Shown here one piece after another: positions 43,971 to 53,102 of a stretch of DNA of 64,000 nucleotides. Under the pieces are notes generated by a model. It was not told where the DNA came from. It saw only the letters and a program-made list of their open reading frames with translations, and made no database searches. Numbering within the stretch: position 1 is the stretch's first letter; each line of letters starts with the position of its first letter. A program made the translations under genes and the position numbers. Source of the DNA: Thermoanaerobaculia bacterium (lineage in GTDB: Bacteria; Acidobacteriota; Thermoanaerobaculia; Multivoradales; Multivoraceae); contig JAJDUI010000008.1 in assembly GCA_022826745.1 (NCBI GenBank), forward strand, positions 455,283 through 519,282, read 5' to 3'.

Positions 43971-45971
43971 TCAGTGGTAGTAGGCCATGCAGCCCGGTTC
44001 GACCTTGCGGGGCAGGCCGGGCGGGTACTCGTTGGTCCAGAACTCCTTGATGGCCTGGCAGTTGATGAGCGTGGATACGCCGTCGTTGGCGGCCATCTCG
44101 TAGCTGCGGGGCAGGGCCTCCCGGAGTTGTTCGGGGGACGTGACGTACTCGCCGCGAGCGCCCAGGCCTTCGGCGATCTTGTCGTAGCGCAGGTTCTCCT
44201 GGAAGAGGTACATGTGCATCGAGCGGGTGGCGCGGCGGGCCGAGCCGTAGACGCCCCAGGCGTTGTTGTTGTAGACGATCATGACGGCCGGGATCCGGTA
44301 CTTCGCCAGGGTCTCGAACTCCATTCCGGAGTAGGCGATGCCGCCGTCGCCGGTGACCCCGAACACCGGCGACCCGCGGTACGGCTCCTGGGGACCGACG
44401 CCGTTCATCACTGCGGCGCCGGCGCCGACCGTGTAGCCGACGTCGGGGCCGATCGCCCCGTACTGGTACGCGCCGTTCAGGATCTGGCCGGGCCGGTGGG
44501 CGCGCAGCCAGCGCCGGGTGTAGCGGGCGATGCCGTAGCCGCCCGAGACCACGGTCGTCTGCTCCCTCGGCAGGTCGCCCGAGTAGAGGAAGTTCGAAAG
44601 TTCCTGGGCGATCACGGCGGGGTGGATCGTGTCCGTCGCGGCGCTGTGCTTGAGTCCGAGCTCGTACCACTCCGCGTTCTGCTTCTCGAACGCGTCGCGG
44701 GCGGCGGCGAGCTCGTCGCGCCAGGCGGGCCGCGACGCCGCCGGCAAAGCCTCGGCGAGAGCCTCCAGGCCGCCGCGCGCGCTGGCGACGAGCCCCAGAT
44801 CGACCGGCAGGTTGCGGCCGATGTCCGCCGCGTCCGGGTCGATCCGGATCACCTTGGCGTCCGGGTCGAAGGCGACTTCGCCGACGTTCGGCATCGAGTA
44901 CTGGCCGACGAAGATGACGAGGTCGGCCGAGAGCAGGGCGTCTGGTCCGGTGCTGACCGACAGCGGATGGCTGTCCGGGAAGTGGCCGCGCATCGGCCCC
45001 GATTCGACGACGGCGATGTCGGCCCGCTCCGCCACGGTGCGCAGGACGTCCCAGGCCCGATCGTAGAACACGCCGGTCGAGGCGACGATGATCGGCCGCT
45101 CGGCCTTCCCGATCATCTCGACGACCTTCTGGGTGTCCGCCTTCGACGGATGAGGCAGGGAGTCGGTGCGGTAGGCGCTCTTGTCGTGGTAGTAGAGCAG
45201 GTCGTCCGGCGATTCGAACCGGGCCCGCGCGACCTCGCCGGTGAAGTCGAGGTGGACCGGCCGCGGCACGCCGGTGCGCAGGTGCCGGAAGGCGTAGGCG
45301 GCGTACTCGTAGACCCGGTTCGGGGTGATCAGCCGCTTGCCGTACTTCTTCAACCCCACGGTGGTCGGCTGCTGGTAGCCGCGCTGGATGCCGCGTTCCG
45401 TGTCGTCGCCGCCGACCGTCATGTTGCTCGCCAGCACCAGGAGCGGGGTGCGGGCGGCGTTCGCGGCGCCGATGTTCATGATCATGTTCGTGAACCCGGG
45501 CCCCTCTGTGCCCGAGCAGGCGGCGGCCTCGCCGGTGACCCGGATGAAGCCGTCGGCGGCGGCGCACATGCTGCCTTCGGTGCGGCCGCCGTAGGTGGGG
45601 ATGCCCTCGGCGGCGATCGCGTTGATCACCTGGTAGTTGCCGGGAGCGCAGAAGAGCGCCTTGAGGCCCTCGTTGGCGCAGGCGCGGGCGAACACCTGGG
45701 CGCCGTTCATCGGGAACTCGGCCGGGTCGGGTGCCTCGTTCCGGGTGTCGGGGATTTCGTCCGGAATGCTGATGGGCCGATCCTCGCGGTCGGCGGCGGC
45801 GGCCCGGGCCTGCTGTGCGAACAGGGCGGCGGCGCCCACTCCGGCGGCGCCGGCAGCGCTCGTGGCGACGAAGCTGCGGCGGGAGACGCCGGAATCGGCC
45901 TTGGCGGCGGCAGGGTCCGCGGCGTCTTGGGCCGGAGAGGACGTACGGGACGGGCGTTGCGGTTTGCTCAT
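43971..45971 (-). CDS. Tat-exported thiamine-diphosphate-dependent enzyme (acetolactate synthase-like fold)
   Basis: 666 residues. A Tat signal with SRRSFVA at residues 30-36 and a hydrophobic Ala/Gly stretch to ~60 precede the enzyme. The ThDP fold then follows in standard order: PYR domain (~88-260) with the activating Glu132 in YGGRTEGSMCAAADG, a central domain, and the PP domain with the GDG...NN motif (GDGGIAYSGMEFETL ... VYNNNAWGVYG, ~535-570). This predicts decarboxylation or C-C ligation of a 2-keto acid, but in the periplasm, which is unusual because the family is mainly cytosolic; Tat export fits folding with cofactor before transport. Its start overlaps the upstream c-type cytochrome stop as ATGA, suggesting an oxidative, electron-donating reaction. 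Confidence 0.82.
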   Translation of the reverse strand: MSKPQRPSRTSSPAQDAADPAAAKADSGVSRRSFVATSAAGAAGVGAAALFAQQARAAAADREDRPISIPDEIPDTRNEAPDPAEFPMNGAQVFARACANEGLKALFCAPGNYQVINAIAAEGIPTYGGRTEGSMCAAADGFIRVTGEAAACSGTEGPGFTNMIMNIGAANAARTPLLVLASNMTVGGDDTERGIQRGYQQPTTVGLKKYGKRLITPNRVYEYAAYAFRHLRTGVPRPVHLDFTGEVARARFESPDDLLYYHDKSAYRTDSLPHPSKADTQKVVEMIGKAERPIIVASTGVFYDRAWDVLRTVAERADIAVVESGPMRGHFPDSHPLSVSTGPDALLSADLVIFVGQYSMPNVGEVAFDPDAKVIRIDPDAADIGRNLPVDLGLVASARGGLEALAEALPAASRPAWRDELAAARDAFEKQNAEWYELGLKHSAATDTIHPAVIAQELSNFLYSGDLPREQTTVVSGGYGIARYTRRWLRAHRPGQILNGAYQYGAIGPDVGYTVGAGAAVMNGVGPQEPYRGSPVFGVTGDGGIAYSGMEFETLAKYRIPAVMIVYNNNAWGVYGSARRATRSMHMYLFQENLRYDKIAEGLGARGEYVTSPEQLREALPRSYEMAANDGVSTLINCQAIKEFWTNEYPPGLPRKVEPGCMAYYH

Positions 45972-46417
45972 GGTCGATTCTCCGGTTCAGCCGCCGCGCG
46001 GTACTCCTCGGGGCCGAGGCTGCGCAGGTAGTGGACTAGCTCCCAGATCTCCGCGTCGTCGAGTTCGGCTTCGAACGGCGGCATGTCGAGGCCGGCGCCG
46101 AACTTGGTGGAACGGAAGAGATCGCCGTCCGTGGTCCCGAACCGCCAGCGTTCGGGGTCGGTGAGGTCGGTGGCCTCGAAGTCGATGTTCTCGAGCGCGC
46201 GGCCGTCGAAGCCGTGGCAGATCTGGCAGTGGCGGAGGTAGTGGGTGCGCCCCCTCTTCTCGGCGGCCTCGGTGTACGGCGTCGGGTTGACGGCCGGTAC
46301 CGCCGGATCGTCTGCCTGGCCGGCACCTTCGGACGCCTCGGACTGGCCGGCCGCGGCCGCGGTCAGGCCGAGCGAGAGGAACGTCGCAAGGCGCAAGACT
46401 CTTGTGGCAACTGTCAT
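45968..46417 (-). CDS. Periplasmic monoheme c-type cytochrome
   Basis: 149 residues with a signal peptide (to ~AAAAG, residue 24). The heme-binding CQICH is at residues 64-68 (RTHYLRHCQICHGFDGRA), and a distal Met is available in GAGLDMPPFEAEL. The closing helix is DAEIWELVHYLRSLGPEE, typical of class I cytochromes c. The expected role is electron transfer in the periplasm. Its stop overlaps the start of the Tat-exported ThDP enzyme by 4 bp, so it is a likely redox partner of that enzyme. Confidence 0.85.
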   Translation of the reverse strand: MTVATRVLRLATFLSLGLTAAAAGQSEASEGAGQADDPAVPAVNPTPYTEAAEKRGRTHYLRHCQICHGFDGRALENIDFEATDLTDPERWRFGTTDGDLFRSTKFGAGLDMPPFEAELDDAEIWELVHYLRSLGPEEYRAAAEPENRP

Positions 46418-46454
46418 CGGGATGGCCCCGAAAGTGTAACCGCGCCGGCTTCGG

Positions 46455-48842
46455 TTACTCGGTAGACGCGGGAATCAGCTCGATCCGGGCTTCCGCGGCC
46501 TCGAGGATGGCGGGGCGGGTGTAGAGCAGGGGAAACGCCTGGTCGGCGGCCCAGGGCTCGAAGAGGTCCCGGTAGTGCGGGCTGCGCGGGTCGCCGGACT
46601 GGCCCGGGTTGTTCATCGCCACCGAGGCATCCCAGTTGCCGACGTCGATCACCATCCGGAAGGAAGCGCCGGACCTCTGGTGGAACTCCGAGTTGTAGCT
46701 CGTGTTGCCGACGGTATCGCCGGAGCCGCTTCGGGGAGCCGAACCGAGCTCGGCAGCGGCGCGTAGCTCGTCTGGAAGGCGGTTGGACCACAGGTGGCGG
46801 AGCCCAATCCGGTGCAGATCGCCCCAACGCCAGTCGGTGGCATCGGGGCCAAGGCGTTTCGTCACGTCTGCCAGCGCGCTCTTCAGGCTGGTCCGCAGGA
46901 CCTCGTCGCGGGCCTCTTGCGACGGGTCACCGAGTCGTGGATCGGCCTGTTCGATGATCTCGAGGACGGTCTCACCGGCGATCGAGGGGAGGCCCTTGCC
47001 CCGCGTGGCCGCCAGTTTCTTTCGAACCGCCTCCTTCAGGTGGTCTCGCCACCAGACCTCGAACAGGGCGGCGGCGGCGCTGTCCTTTCCGAGTTCGCCG
47101 TCCCAGGGCTGAAGCAGCTTGAGCGCCGGCTCGGTCTCCGGCGTGGACTCGAGAGTCCTGAGCACGGCGACCATCCGGCGTGCCGGAATCGACACGTAGT
47201 CCGTCTGCAGGCGTACCGAGTCGGCGACCGTCATCGCTTCGTTCGCCGCCAGCACTTCGCCGATCCGCTGGCGGCGGTAGGGTGCCGACCACTCCAGGCC
47301 GAGGGGCACGTCGTAGCCGGCCGGCAGGTTCATCTCGTTGGCTGTGGCGACCCAGCCACGTTCCGGGTTGAACTCGACCGGCAGTTCGTCCATGTCCCGG
47401 AAGCCCTGCCACTCGTATCGGCCGTCGCCGGGCACCGGCAGCAGGCCATCCCAGTTGAGACGGATCGGTGCGAGTCCGCCCGGCTTCCAGCCGATGTTGC
47501 CGTGAACGTCCGCGTACACCTGGTTCTCTGAGGGCGCGCCCCAGCGGTTCATCGCGGCCAGGAACTGGTCCCAATTGCGGGCGCGGATGTACTCGATGGA
47601 TCCCAGATAGGGCGCCATGCCGGGTTCAAGCCAGGCGGCCCGGAGCCCGATGGCGAGATCCCGGTCGGGATCCCGATAGAGCACCGGACCGTGCTGAGTG
47701 AAGCGAAGTTCGACCGTTCGTGCGTCGCCGTCGCGGACCTGGATCGACTCCTCGATCACGTCCATGGGCAGCCAGGTGCCCCGGTACTCGTAGAAGTCCG
47801 GTTCGCCCGGCTTCGTGCGATAGACGTAGATGTCCTCCTGGTCGATGCTGAAGATCGTCAGGCCGAAGGCGATCGTGCCGTTGTGGCCGATCGAGATGCC
47901 GGGCAGGGCTGGTTCGCCGGCGCCGATGACGTCGAGAGCTGGAGAGCTGAGGTGGACGATGTAACGCAGCGAAGGCACTGCCTGGGTGCGGTGGGGATCG
48001 TTCGCCAGGAGCGGCCGGCCGGTGGCCGTACGGCTGGGCGAGATGGCCCAGTTGTTGCTGCCCTGATTTGCCGGGTCGAGGAGAGACGCGTCCGGTTCAG
48101 CCGCAGCGGTGGGCGCCGAACGGACGGGGACTGTGATCGTGCCCAACCGGTGCGTTCCCCGTGCCTCCCAGGATGGATTCGGGTTGCCGCGCAGCAGCCC
48201 GAGGTCGAGGCCCTCCGGGACGACCAGGCGATGCGAGGGCTCGTAGCGGTCACCAAGAGCCGTGGCCTCGGGACCGTACATGAACACCTCCGTTGCGCGG
48301 TCCAGCTCGCTGCGGGCGTTCCGGATCAGGCCGTGGCTGCGAATCCGGGGCACCGCTTCCGGCGACCAGTGCGACGGCTCGTAGCCCAGGGCCTCGAACT
48401 CCGGCGGCATCAGATCGGGCCGCTCCAGCACGAGGTCGACGTAGGCGTTCACGCCGCGCGTCCAGGCGGTGACGATGCGCTTCGTGTCCGAGGCGTAGGC
48501 GAGCCACTCGGCGTGCATGTCGCCGCGGTAGAGGAAGAGCCGGGCGGCGCGGTCCTGCTCGACGTAATCGGGGCCGAGGACCTCGGAGAGCGTGCCCTCG
48601 CCCCGCCGCCGCCAGAGGTCGATCTGCCACAGCCGGTCGCGGGCCGCGTTCCAGCCCTGGGCGAAGAACATGTCGTCCTGGCCGCCGGCGAAGACGTGGG
48701 CGACGCCCCAGCGGTCGACCAGGATCTCGACCGGCGCCTCGAGCCCCGGGACCTCGAAGCGGGTCGTTCCGATCTCCTGGGCTGCGCTGGTCGCGGCGAC
48801 GAACAGGGCGATCGCCGGTGCCGTGCGTCGTAGCGCGTTCAT
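46455..48842 (-). CDS. Penicillin acylase-family secreted hydrolase (Ntn)
   Basis: 795 residues. Signal peptide to ~residue 21. This copy has the complete family signature: WGVAHVFAGGQDDMFFAQGW, a spacer peptide region, the autoprocessing site and nucleophile Ser262 in GSNNWAISPSRTATGRPLLA followed by NDPHR, SIGHNGTIAFGLTIF, and Asn/Arg residues downstream (NTSYNSEFHQRSGASFR). The Ser becomes the N-terminus of the beta subunit after self-cleavage. Substrates of relatives include beta-lactams and N-acyl-homoserine lactones; the identity here is open. It differs clearly from the divergent copy at 7573. It is divergent from the TonB receptor at 48892, with only 49 bp between starts. Confidence 0.88.
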   Translation of the reverse strand: MNALRRTAPAIALFVAATSAAQEIGTTRFEVPGLEAPVEILVDRWGVAHVFAGGQDDMFFAQGWNAARDRLWQIDLWRRRGEGTLSEVLGPDYVEQDRAARLFLYRGDMHAEWLAYASDTKRIVTAWTRGVNAYVDLVLERPDLMPPEFEALGYEPSHWSPEAVPRIRSHGLIRNARSELDRATEVFMYGPEATALGDRYEPSHRLVVPEGLDLGLLRGNPNPSWEARGTHRLGTITVPVRSAPTAAAEPDASLLDPANQGSNNWAISPSRTATGRPLLANDPHRTQAVPSLRYIVHLSSPALDVIGAGEPALPGISIGHNGTIAFGLTIFSIDQEDIYVYRTKPGEPDFYEYRGTWLPMDVIEESIQVRDGDARTVELRFTQHGPVLYRDPDRDLAIGLRAAWLEPGMAPYLGSIEYIRARNWDQFLAAMNRWGAPSENQVYADVHGNIGWKPGGLAPIRLNWDGLLPVPGDGRYEWQGFRDMDELPVEFNPERGWVATANEMNLPAGYDVPLGLEWSAPYRRQRIGEVLAANEAMTVADSVRLQTDYVSIPARRMVAVLRTLESTPETEPALKLLQPWDGELGKDSAAAALFEVWWRDHLKEAVRKKLAATRGKGLPSIAGETVLEIIEQADPRLGDPSQEARDEVLRTSLKSALADVTKRLGPDATDWRWGDLHRIGLRHLWSNRLPDELRAAAELGSAPRSGSGDTVGNTSYNSEFHQRSGASFRMVIDVGNWDASVAMNNPGQSGDPRSPHYRDLFEPWAADQAFPLLYTRPAILEAAEARIELIPASTE

Positions 48843-48891
48843 GAGCGAACCGGCACGATAACAGCGGGCCTCTCGGCTAAGCTCTTCGCCC

Positions 48892-50856
48892 GTGATTACC
48901 CGGACCTGTTTGTCGAGCGCGTTCCGTGCGATCGCTATCGCGGCGCTCGTGACGCTGGCCCCGCCGGCTCTCGTAGCGCTGGACGAGGATGCGGATCCCG
49001 CGGACGGCGGAGATCAGGACGGCTCGGCTCCGGAGACCGTGTTCTACGAGACGGCCACGGTGCGGGCCCGCGCCCTGGAGGGTGCGACCGCCTCCGTCCA
49101 GGTCGTCGACCGGGACGAATTGCAGCACCTGGCCGTGCGCGATGCGGCCGAGGCGTTGCGGCTGGTGCCCGGCGCCTGGGTGCTCGGGAACGACTCCAGC
49201 GCCGCACTCGCGGGCATCTCGCTGCGCGGCGGCGACGCGAACTTCTCCCTCGTCCTGATCGACGGCGTGCCGATGGCGGACAGCACCGACCAGTACGGCG
49301 GCGCCTTCCCGCTCGGCAGCGTGGGAGCGGCCGAGATCGAACGCCTGGAGGTGGTGCGCGGGCCGCTGTCCTCGTTCTACGGGTCGAGTTCCCTGGCCGG
49401 AGCGGTGCAGTTGATCACCGCGGCGCCGCGTGACGAGGCGCCCTTCCTGGGCTGGAGCGCGCACGCGGGCGATCACGACCACCTGAGCAGCCGGCTTTCC
49501 TGGGGGCGTGCGGGCGAGTCGTCGCACGGCTCGATCAATGCCGCGGTTCGCGAGGAGCAGGGTCGGGTCGGCGAGGATGCGCTGGCGCAGCAGACGTTCA
49601 GCGCGCGCTGGGGTCGGAACCTGGGTGAGGCTTCGGCGCTCCGCTTCTCGGGGCGCTTCTCCGACTGGCGGGCGGACGACTACTCGGACGGCTCCGGCGG
49701 TCCGGTCTTCGGCAGCGGCGACTTGCGGGAGTCCGACCACGGTGATCTCGGGCTCGCGGCGACGGTCGACCTCGGCGCTGGAGAGGCCTGGCGCCACACG
49801 CTGCGGTCGACGTTCTACGAACACACTCTCGACAGGGCCAGCCCGCCGATCGTTCCCCTGGTGCCGCCGATCACGGAGTCCACGGAGTTCGACGACCTGC
49901 GGGTGACCTGGACCGGCGCCTTCGCTCCGGCCGGCGGCGCGCCGTACGACATCAGCCTGGGCGTCGAAGGCCTTGCGGAGGAGGGCCGCAACCGGAGTCT
50001 TCTCCTGCTGCCGCCTTACTTCGGCGGGCCGCTCGCCGGCGACTACCTGATCGAACGGGAGCGGGCCGGCGCGTTCGCCGAGTGGCGCTGGAACCGCGGC
50101 GGTTTCGTGGCCGAGCTCGGTGCGCGTGCCGACTTCTTCGAGGGTGAAGGCGAGGAAGTGAGTCCGCGGGTCGGCTTGCGCTACACCCCCGCGGGCGGCG
50201 CGTGGTCGCTGCGGGCGTCGGCGGGCGAGGCGTTCAAGCTGCCGAGCCTCTACGCCCTGGCGACTCCGCGGGCGATCGGCGGCAACCCGAACCTGCAGGC
50301 CGAGACGAGCGCAGGGGCGGACCTGGGGGTCGAGTTCCGGGCCGCCGGCGGTTCGGCGCGGGGCGGCCTCACCCTGTTCTCGAACCGCTTCGAGAACCTG
50401 ATCGACTTCGACTTCGACACCTTCCAGATCGTGAACCGGAGCAAGGTGGACGCCCGGGGCGTGGAGGCGTTCCTCGTGTGGAATCCGTCTGCGCGCGTCG
50501 GGGTCGATGTTCGCCTGACTTCGCAGGACACCGAGGACCTGGCTACCGGCCGGACGCTGCGCCGCAGGCCGGATCTCTACGGCGGCGTCGGCTTGCGGGT
50601 CGACCTGAGCGAGTCGGTCCGGCTCGGCCTCGAGGCCCGGCACACCGGCTCCTATCTCGATGAGCAGATCCCGGCGCCGTTCCGGACGTCGGTGGCCGGC
50701 CGGGACCTGGTCGGCCTGTCGCTTGCCTGGCAGGCCGCAGAACGCTGGCGGATCAGCCTGCGCGCCGACAATGCCTTCGACGAGTCGTATGAGACCCAGG
50801 TCGGTTTCCCCGGCCCCGAAAGGTCCGTGAGGATCGGGATTCGCTATGGGCAGTAG
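48892..50856 (+). CDS. BtuB/CirA-like TonB-dependent receptor
   Basis: 654 residues from GTG 48892, shortly after a signal-like start (MITRTCLSSAFRAIAIAALV). A TonB-box-like ETVFYETATVRA is followed by a plug domain (~55-180: VQVVDRDELQHLAVRDAAEA, LRGGDANFSLVLIDGVPMAD, EIERLEVVRGPLSSFYGSSS, AGAVQLIT). A ~22-strand barrel follows, with NPNLQAETSAGADLGVEF, the typical late-strand block, and a short end RSVRIGIRYGQ. Lengths and motifs fit classic siderophore or cobalamin-type receptors rather than the Oar type at 24770. A DUF1080 lipoprotein follows 12 bp downstream. Confidence 0.87.
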   Translation: MITRTCLSSAFRAIAIAALVTLAPPALVALDEDADPADGGDQDGSAPETVFYETATVRARALEGATASVQVVDRDELQHLAVRDAAEALRLVPGAWVLGNDSSAALAGISLRGGDANFSLVLIDGVPMADSTDQYGGAFPLGSVGAAEIERLEVVRGPLSSFYGSSSLAGAVQLITAAPRDEAPFLGWSAHAGDHDHLSSRLSWGRAGESSHGSINAAVREEQGRVGEDALAQQTFSARWGRNLGEASALRFSGRFSDWRADDYSDGSGGPVFGSGDLRESDHGDLGLAATVDLGAGEAWRHTLRSTFYEHTLDRASPPIVPLVPPITESTEFDDLRVTWTGAFAPAGGAPYDISLGVEGLAEEGRNRSLLLLPPYFGGPLAGDYLIERERAGAFAEWRWNRGGFVAELGARADFFEGEGEEVSPRVGLRYTPAGGAWSLRASAGEAFKLPSLYALATPRAIGGNPNLQAETSAGADLGVEFRAAGGSARGGLTLFSNRFENLIDFDFDTFQIVNRSKVDARGVEAFLVWNPSARVGVDVRLTSQDTEDLATGRTLRRRPDLYGGVGLRVDLSESVRLGLEARHTGSYLDEQIPAPFRTSVAGRDLVGLSLAWQAAERWRISLRADNAFDESYETQVGFPGPERSVRIGIRYGQ

Positions 50857-50868
50857 GAGGATGAACGG

Positions 50869-51648
50869 ATGAAGACGATGTCGACCCTGGTCGTTTCAAC
50901 GATGCTGGCGCTCGGAGCGGTGGCCTGCGTCGAAGTTCAGGTGAGCACCGCGGATAGCGCCGGAACCGAAGAGGCCGCGGCCGCCGCGGACGCGGCCCCA
51001 GGCGAGCTCACGGCCGACGAGGCCGAGGCGGGCTTCCAGTCGCTCTTCGACGGCGAGTCCCTCGAGCACTGGCGCGGCTTCAAGCTCGACCAGGTCCCGG
51101 CCGGCTGGGCGGTGGCGGACGGCGTGGTCCACTTCGTGCCGCCCACCGGCGACGACGCCGGGCCGCGGGCCGACCTGATGACCCGCGAGCAGTACCGGTC
51201 ATTCGAGTTCCGCTTCGACTGGGCGGTGACGCCCGGGGGAAACAGCGGCGTGATGTTCCACGTTTCCGAGGATGCTCGCGCGTCCTACTCGACGGGTCCC
51301 GAGTTCCAGATCCTGGACGATGGCGGGCACCGGGACGGTCAGCGGATGGAAACCTCGGCAGCCTCGAACTACGCCCTCCACGCCCGGCAGGGCGGTGAAC
51401 TGGCTCCCCTGGGCGAGTTCAACACGAGCGCGCTACGGGTCGAGGGCGCGGCGGTCACGCACTGGCTGAACGGCGAGAAGGTGGTGGAGTACACCCTCTG
51501 GGACGACGAGTGGAAGGAACTCGTCGCGGCCAGCAAGTTCGCCTCCATGCCCGGCTACGGGATGATGGAGACGGGCCACATCGCGCTCCAGGACCACGGC
51601 AACGAGATCTGGTTCCGCAACTTGCGCATCCTCGTGCTGCCGGATTGA
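50869..51648 (+). CDS. DUF1080 (3-keto-disaccharide hydrolase-like) lipoprotein
   Basis: 259 residues. Signal with lipobox-like GAVAC (Cys20). After an Ala/Glu-rich linker, the DUF1080 domain starts FQSLFDGESLEHWRGF and includes WAVADGVVHFVPPTG, FEFRFDWAVTPGGNSGVMFH, GPEFQILDDGGH, and a closing GHIALQDHGNEIWFRNLRIL, all hallmark positions. Relatives are concanavalin-fold proteins, some shown to act on 3-keto-glycosides. It sits directly after the TonB receptor in the same orientation, which would fit uptake plus surface processing of a glycoside. An AGGAGGATGAACGG region supplies the ribosome site. Confidence 0.85.
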   Translation: MKTMSTLVVSTMLALGAVACVEVQVSTADSAGTEEAAAAADAAPGELTADEAEAGFQSLFDGESLEHWRGFKLDQVPAGWAVADGVVHFVPPTGDDAGPRADLMTREQYRSFEFRFDWAVTPGGNSGVMFHVSEDARASYSTGPEFQILDDGGHRDGQRMETSAASNYALHARQGGELAPLGEFNTSALRVEGAAVTHWLNGEKVVEYTLWDDEWKELVAASKFASMPGYGMMETGHIALQDHGNEIWFRNLRILVLPD

Positions 51649-51673
51649 TGGCGGCGCCGGCGGAGCTACCTGA

Positions 51674-52315
51674 GTGCCGATCCCTACACATCGGCCATCG
51701 TGCCGGACTTGGAGCTACCGGACGGATTGCTGGCGCTGCGAAGAGCCCATTTTCGTTCTGCAGTGCACATGCGGCAGCGTCGTGTTGTTTGAGGCATTGG
51801 GGTGGCCGTGGCCGCAGCACGACTGCCGTTCAGAGGCTGCGGCATCAGGGGGTGTAGGCGGCAGCGGCTTGGGCGGGTGGACGGCCGTCAACAAGTTGCG
51901 GCGCATGGGAATCCCCATCACCGACACGGTGATGGACAAGGTGTTCCCCGAGACGAGCAAGGTGTCGCGGGATGTTCGTCCAGCCGATGACATCAAGAGG
52001 GTGGCCCCCGAGCCGGGCCAGACGAGGGAGTTCCTTGCTGTGCTCAGGGAGTTGGAGGAGCGGACACGCCGTACGGCGGCCATCGAGAGTCTCCCAGAGA
52101 TGGGAAAGAAACTGCTTGGCCTGGACGTCGGCGTAAGCTATAGCCAGGTCACGCTGGTGCGGAACGACCGGCAGCCGAACGAGAGCTACACAGCTCTCGT
52201 GCCAGAGCCGCTCGCGCGAAGCCTGCGACGCAACGTCATCGTCGCCGCCAAGATCGCTGCGCAGGGACAAGGTGATCAGGCTTGCTGGGTGGTCTCCCAC
52301 ATTGAGATCGTGTGA
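51674..52315 (+). CDS. Putative zinc-ribbon protein of unknown function
   Basis: 213 residues from GTG 51674; no clear ribosome site, so the start is uncertain. The N-terminus carries a likely zinc site: CWRCEEPIFVLQCTCGSVVL and then a Cys in WPQHDC (~residue 52), giving CxxC...CxC...C spacing. A Gly-rich linker (SGGVGGSGLGGW) and a helical, charged C-terminal part without motifs follow. I do not recognise the rest. It is convergent with the BREX-type operon, 25 bp from the brxA stop, and shares its lower GC, so it may belong to the same acquired region; no link to the defence function can be shown. Confidence 0.5.
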   Translation: MPIPTHRPSCRTWSYRTDCWRCEEPIFVLQCTCGSVVLFEALGWPWPQHDCRSEAAASGGVGGSGLGGWTAVNKLRRMGIPITDTVMDKVFPETSKVSRDVRPADDIKRVAPEPGQTREFLAVLRELEERTRRTAAIESLPEMGKKLLGLDVGVSYSQVTLVRNDRQPNESYTALVPEPLARSLRRNVIVAAKIAAQGQGDQACWVVSHIEIV

Positions 52316-52340
52316 TCGCAGATCAACTCGCGACGGCGTG

Positions 52341-53102
52341 TCACCCAGTGGTGCGGTCGGCGAGGCCGACGAGGACGTCGTTGTCCAGCCCGTGATGGGT
52401 CAGTTCGAGTTCGTCACAAGTCTCCATCTCCCTGATTGACGGAGGGTGAGCGGCGAACGGGAACATGTGGGGGCCTTGCAGCAGGGCGTCAGGCGACTGC
52501 CGTTGTCCACGCTTGGCGACCAGGACGGTCTGGATTGCCCACAGGCTGAGTTCGCGGCTGCTGCCCACCGGACGTTTCCCGGCGCCCCGGTAGACGCCCT
52601 TGGCGCCGGCTTCCCGCAGAACACCCCAGTCGATGTAGGAGCGGAGAACCCGTCTGGCCGCGCGGGCCACGGTCTCCCGTTCACCAAGCTGTTCGCGCAG
52701 CCGGCGCTGAACCTGGGCGGCCCCGGCTGTTCCCTGTAGGCGGAGGAGGCGCCCCGTCGTGTGCGCGACCTGGCCGAAGAACGGGTACGCCGCCATGCAC
52801 ATGCACCAGTGGATGCACATGCGGTCGTCTGGCGATGCGCTTCGAATCAGCTCGATCGCCTGATTCCGCAAGCGCTCCCGGCCCTTGGGGACGTTGACCC
52901 AGACCTTGGTCAGGATCGATATCGCCTTGTGCCGGGTTCCGCGCTTCGGATCGCTTCCTGCGGACAGCTTGTCGTGCAGACGCGCGTTGAGTTCGGCCGC
53001 GATCTCGGCCCTCGTGTTTCCAGCGAGAGCGAGGTTCGCCGTGTACTCCAGCCAGTCGAGCTGAATACGCTGACTGAAGCCGATCTGGCCCAGGCCCCTC
53101 AT
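52341..53102 (-). CDS. brxA: BrxA-like protein of the BREX-type locus
   Basis: 253 residues, the last gene of the operon. All-helical and basic. Landmarks: GFSQRIQLDWLEYTANLALA, NARLHDKLSAG, KAISILTKVWVNVP, AAYPFFGQVAHTTGRLLRLQ, AQVQRRLREQLGERETVARA and a winged-helix-like ARRVLRSYIDWGVLREAG. These fit DUF1819/BrxA-type proteins, small DNA-binding members of BREX clusters, and the terminal position after pglZ is that of brxA in type 3 BREX. ATG 53102 overlaps the pglZ stop as ATGA. Assignment rests on these motifs plus context; remote relatives in other PglZ systems are possible. Confidence 0.65.
   Translation of the reverse strand: MRGLGQIGFSQRIQLDWLEYTANLALAGNTRAEIAAELNARLHDKLSAGSDPKRGTRHKAISILTKVWVNVPKGRERLRNQAIELIRSASPDDRMCIHWCMCMAAYPFFGQVAHTTGRLLRLQGTAGAAQVQRRLREQLGERETVARAARRVLRSYIDWGVLREAGAKGVYRGAGKRPVGSSRELSLWAIQTVLVAKRGQRQSPDALLQGPHMFPFAAHPPSIREMETCDELELTHHGLDNDVLVGLADRTTG

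Noticed and set aside
43491..46031. Plus-strand 846-codon frame across the repeat region and the ThDP enzyme
   Set aside because: It runs through two repeat elements and opposite a gene with full ThDP motifs; no signal or domain of its own.
48877..50643. Minus-strand frame opposite the BtuB-like receptor
   Set aside because: The plus strand has a complete plug and barrel; the minus product is low-complexity.
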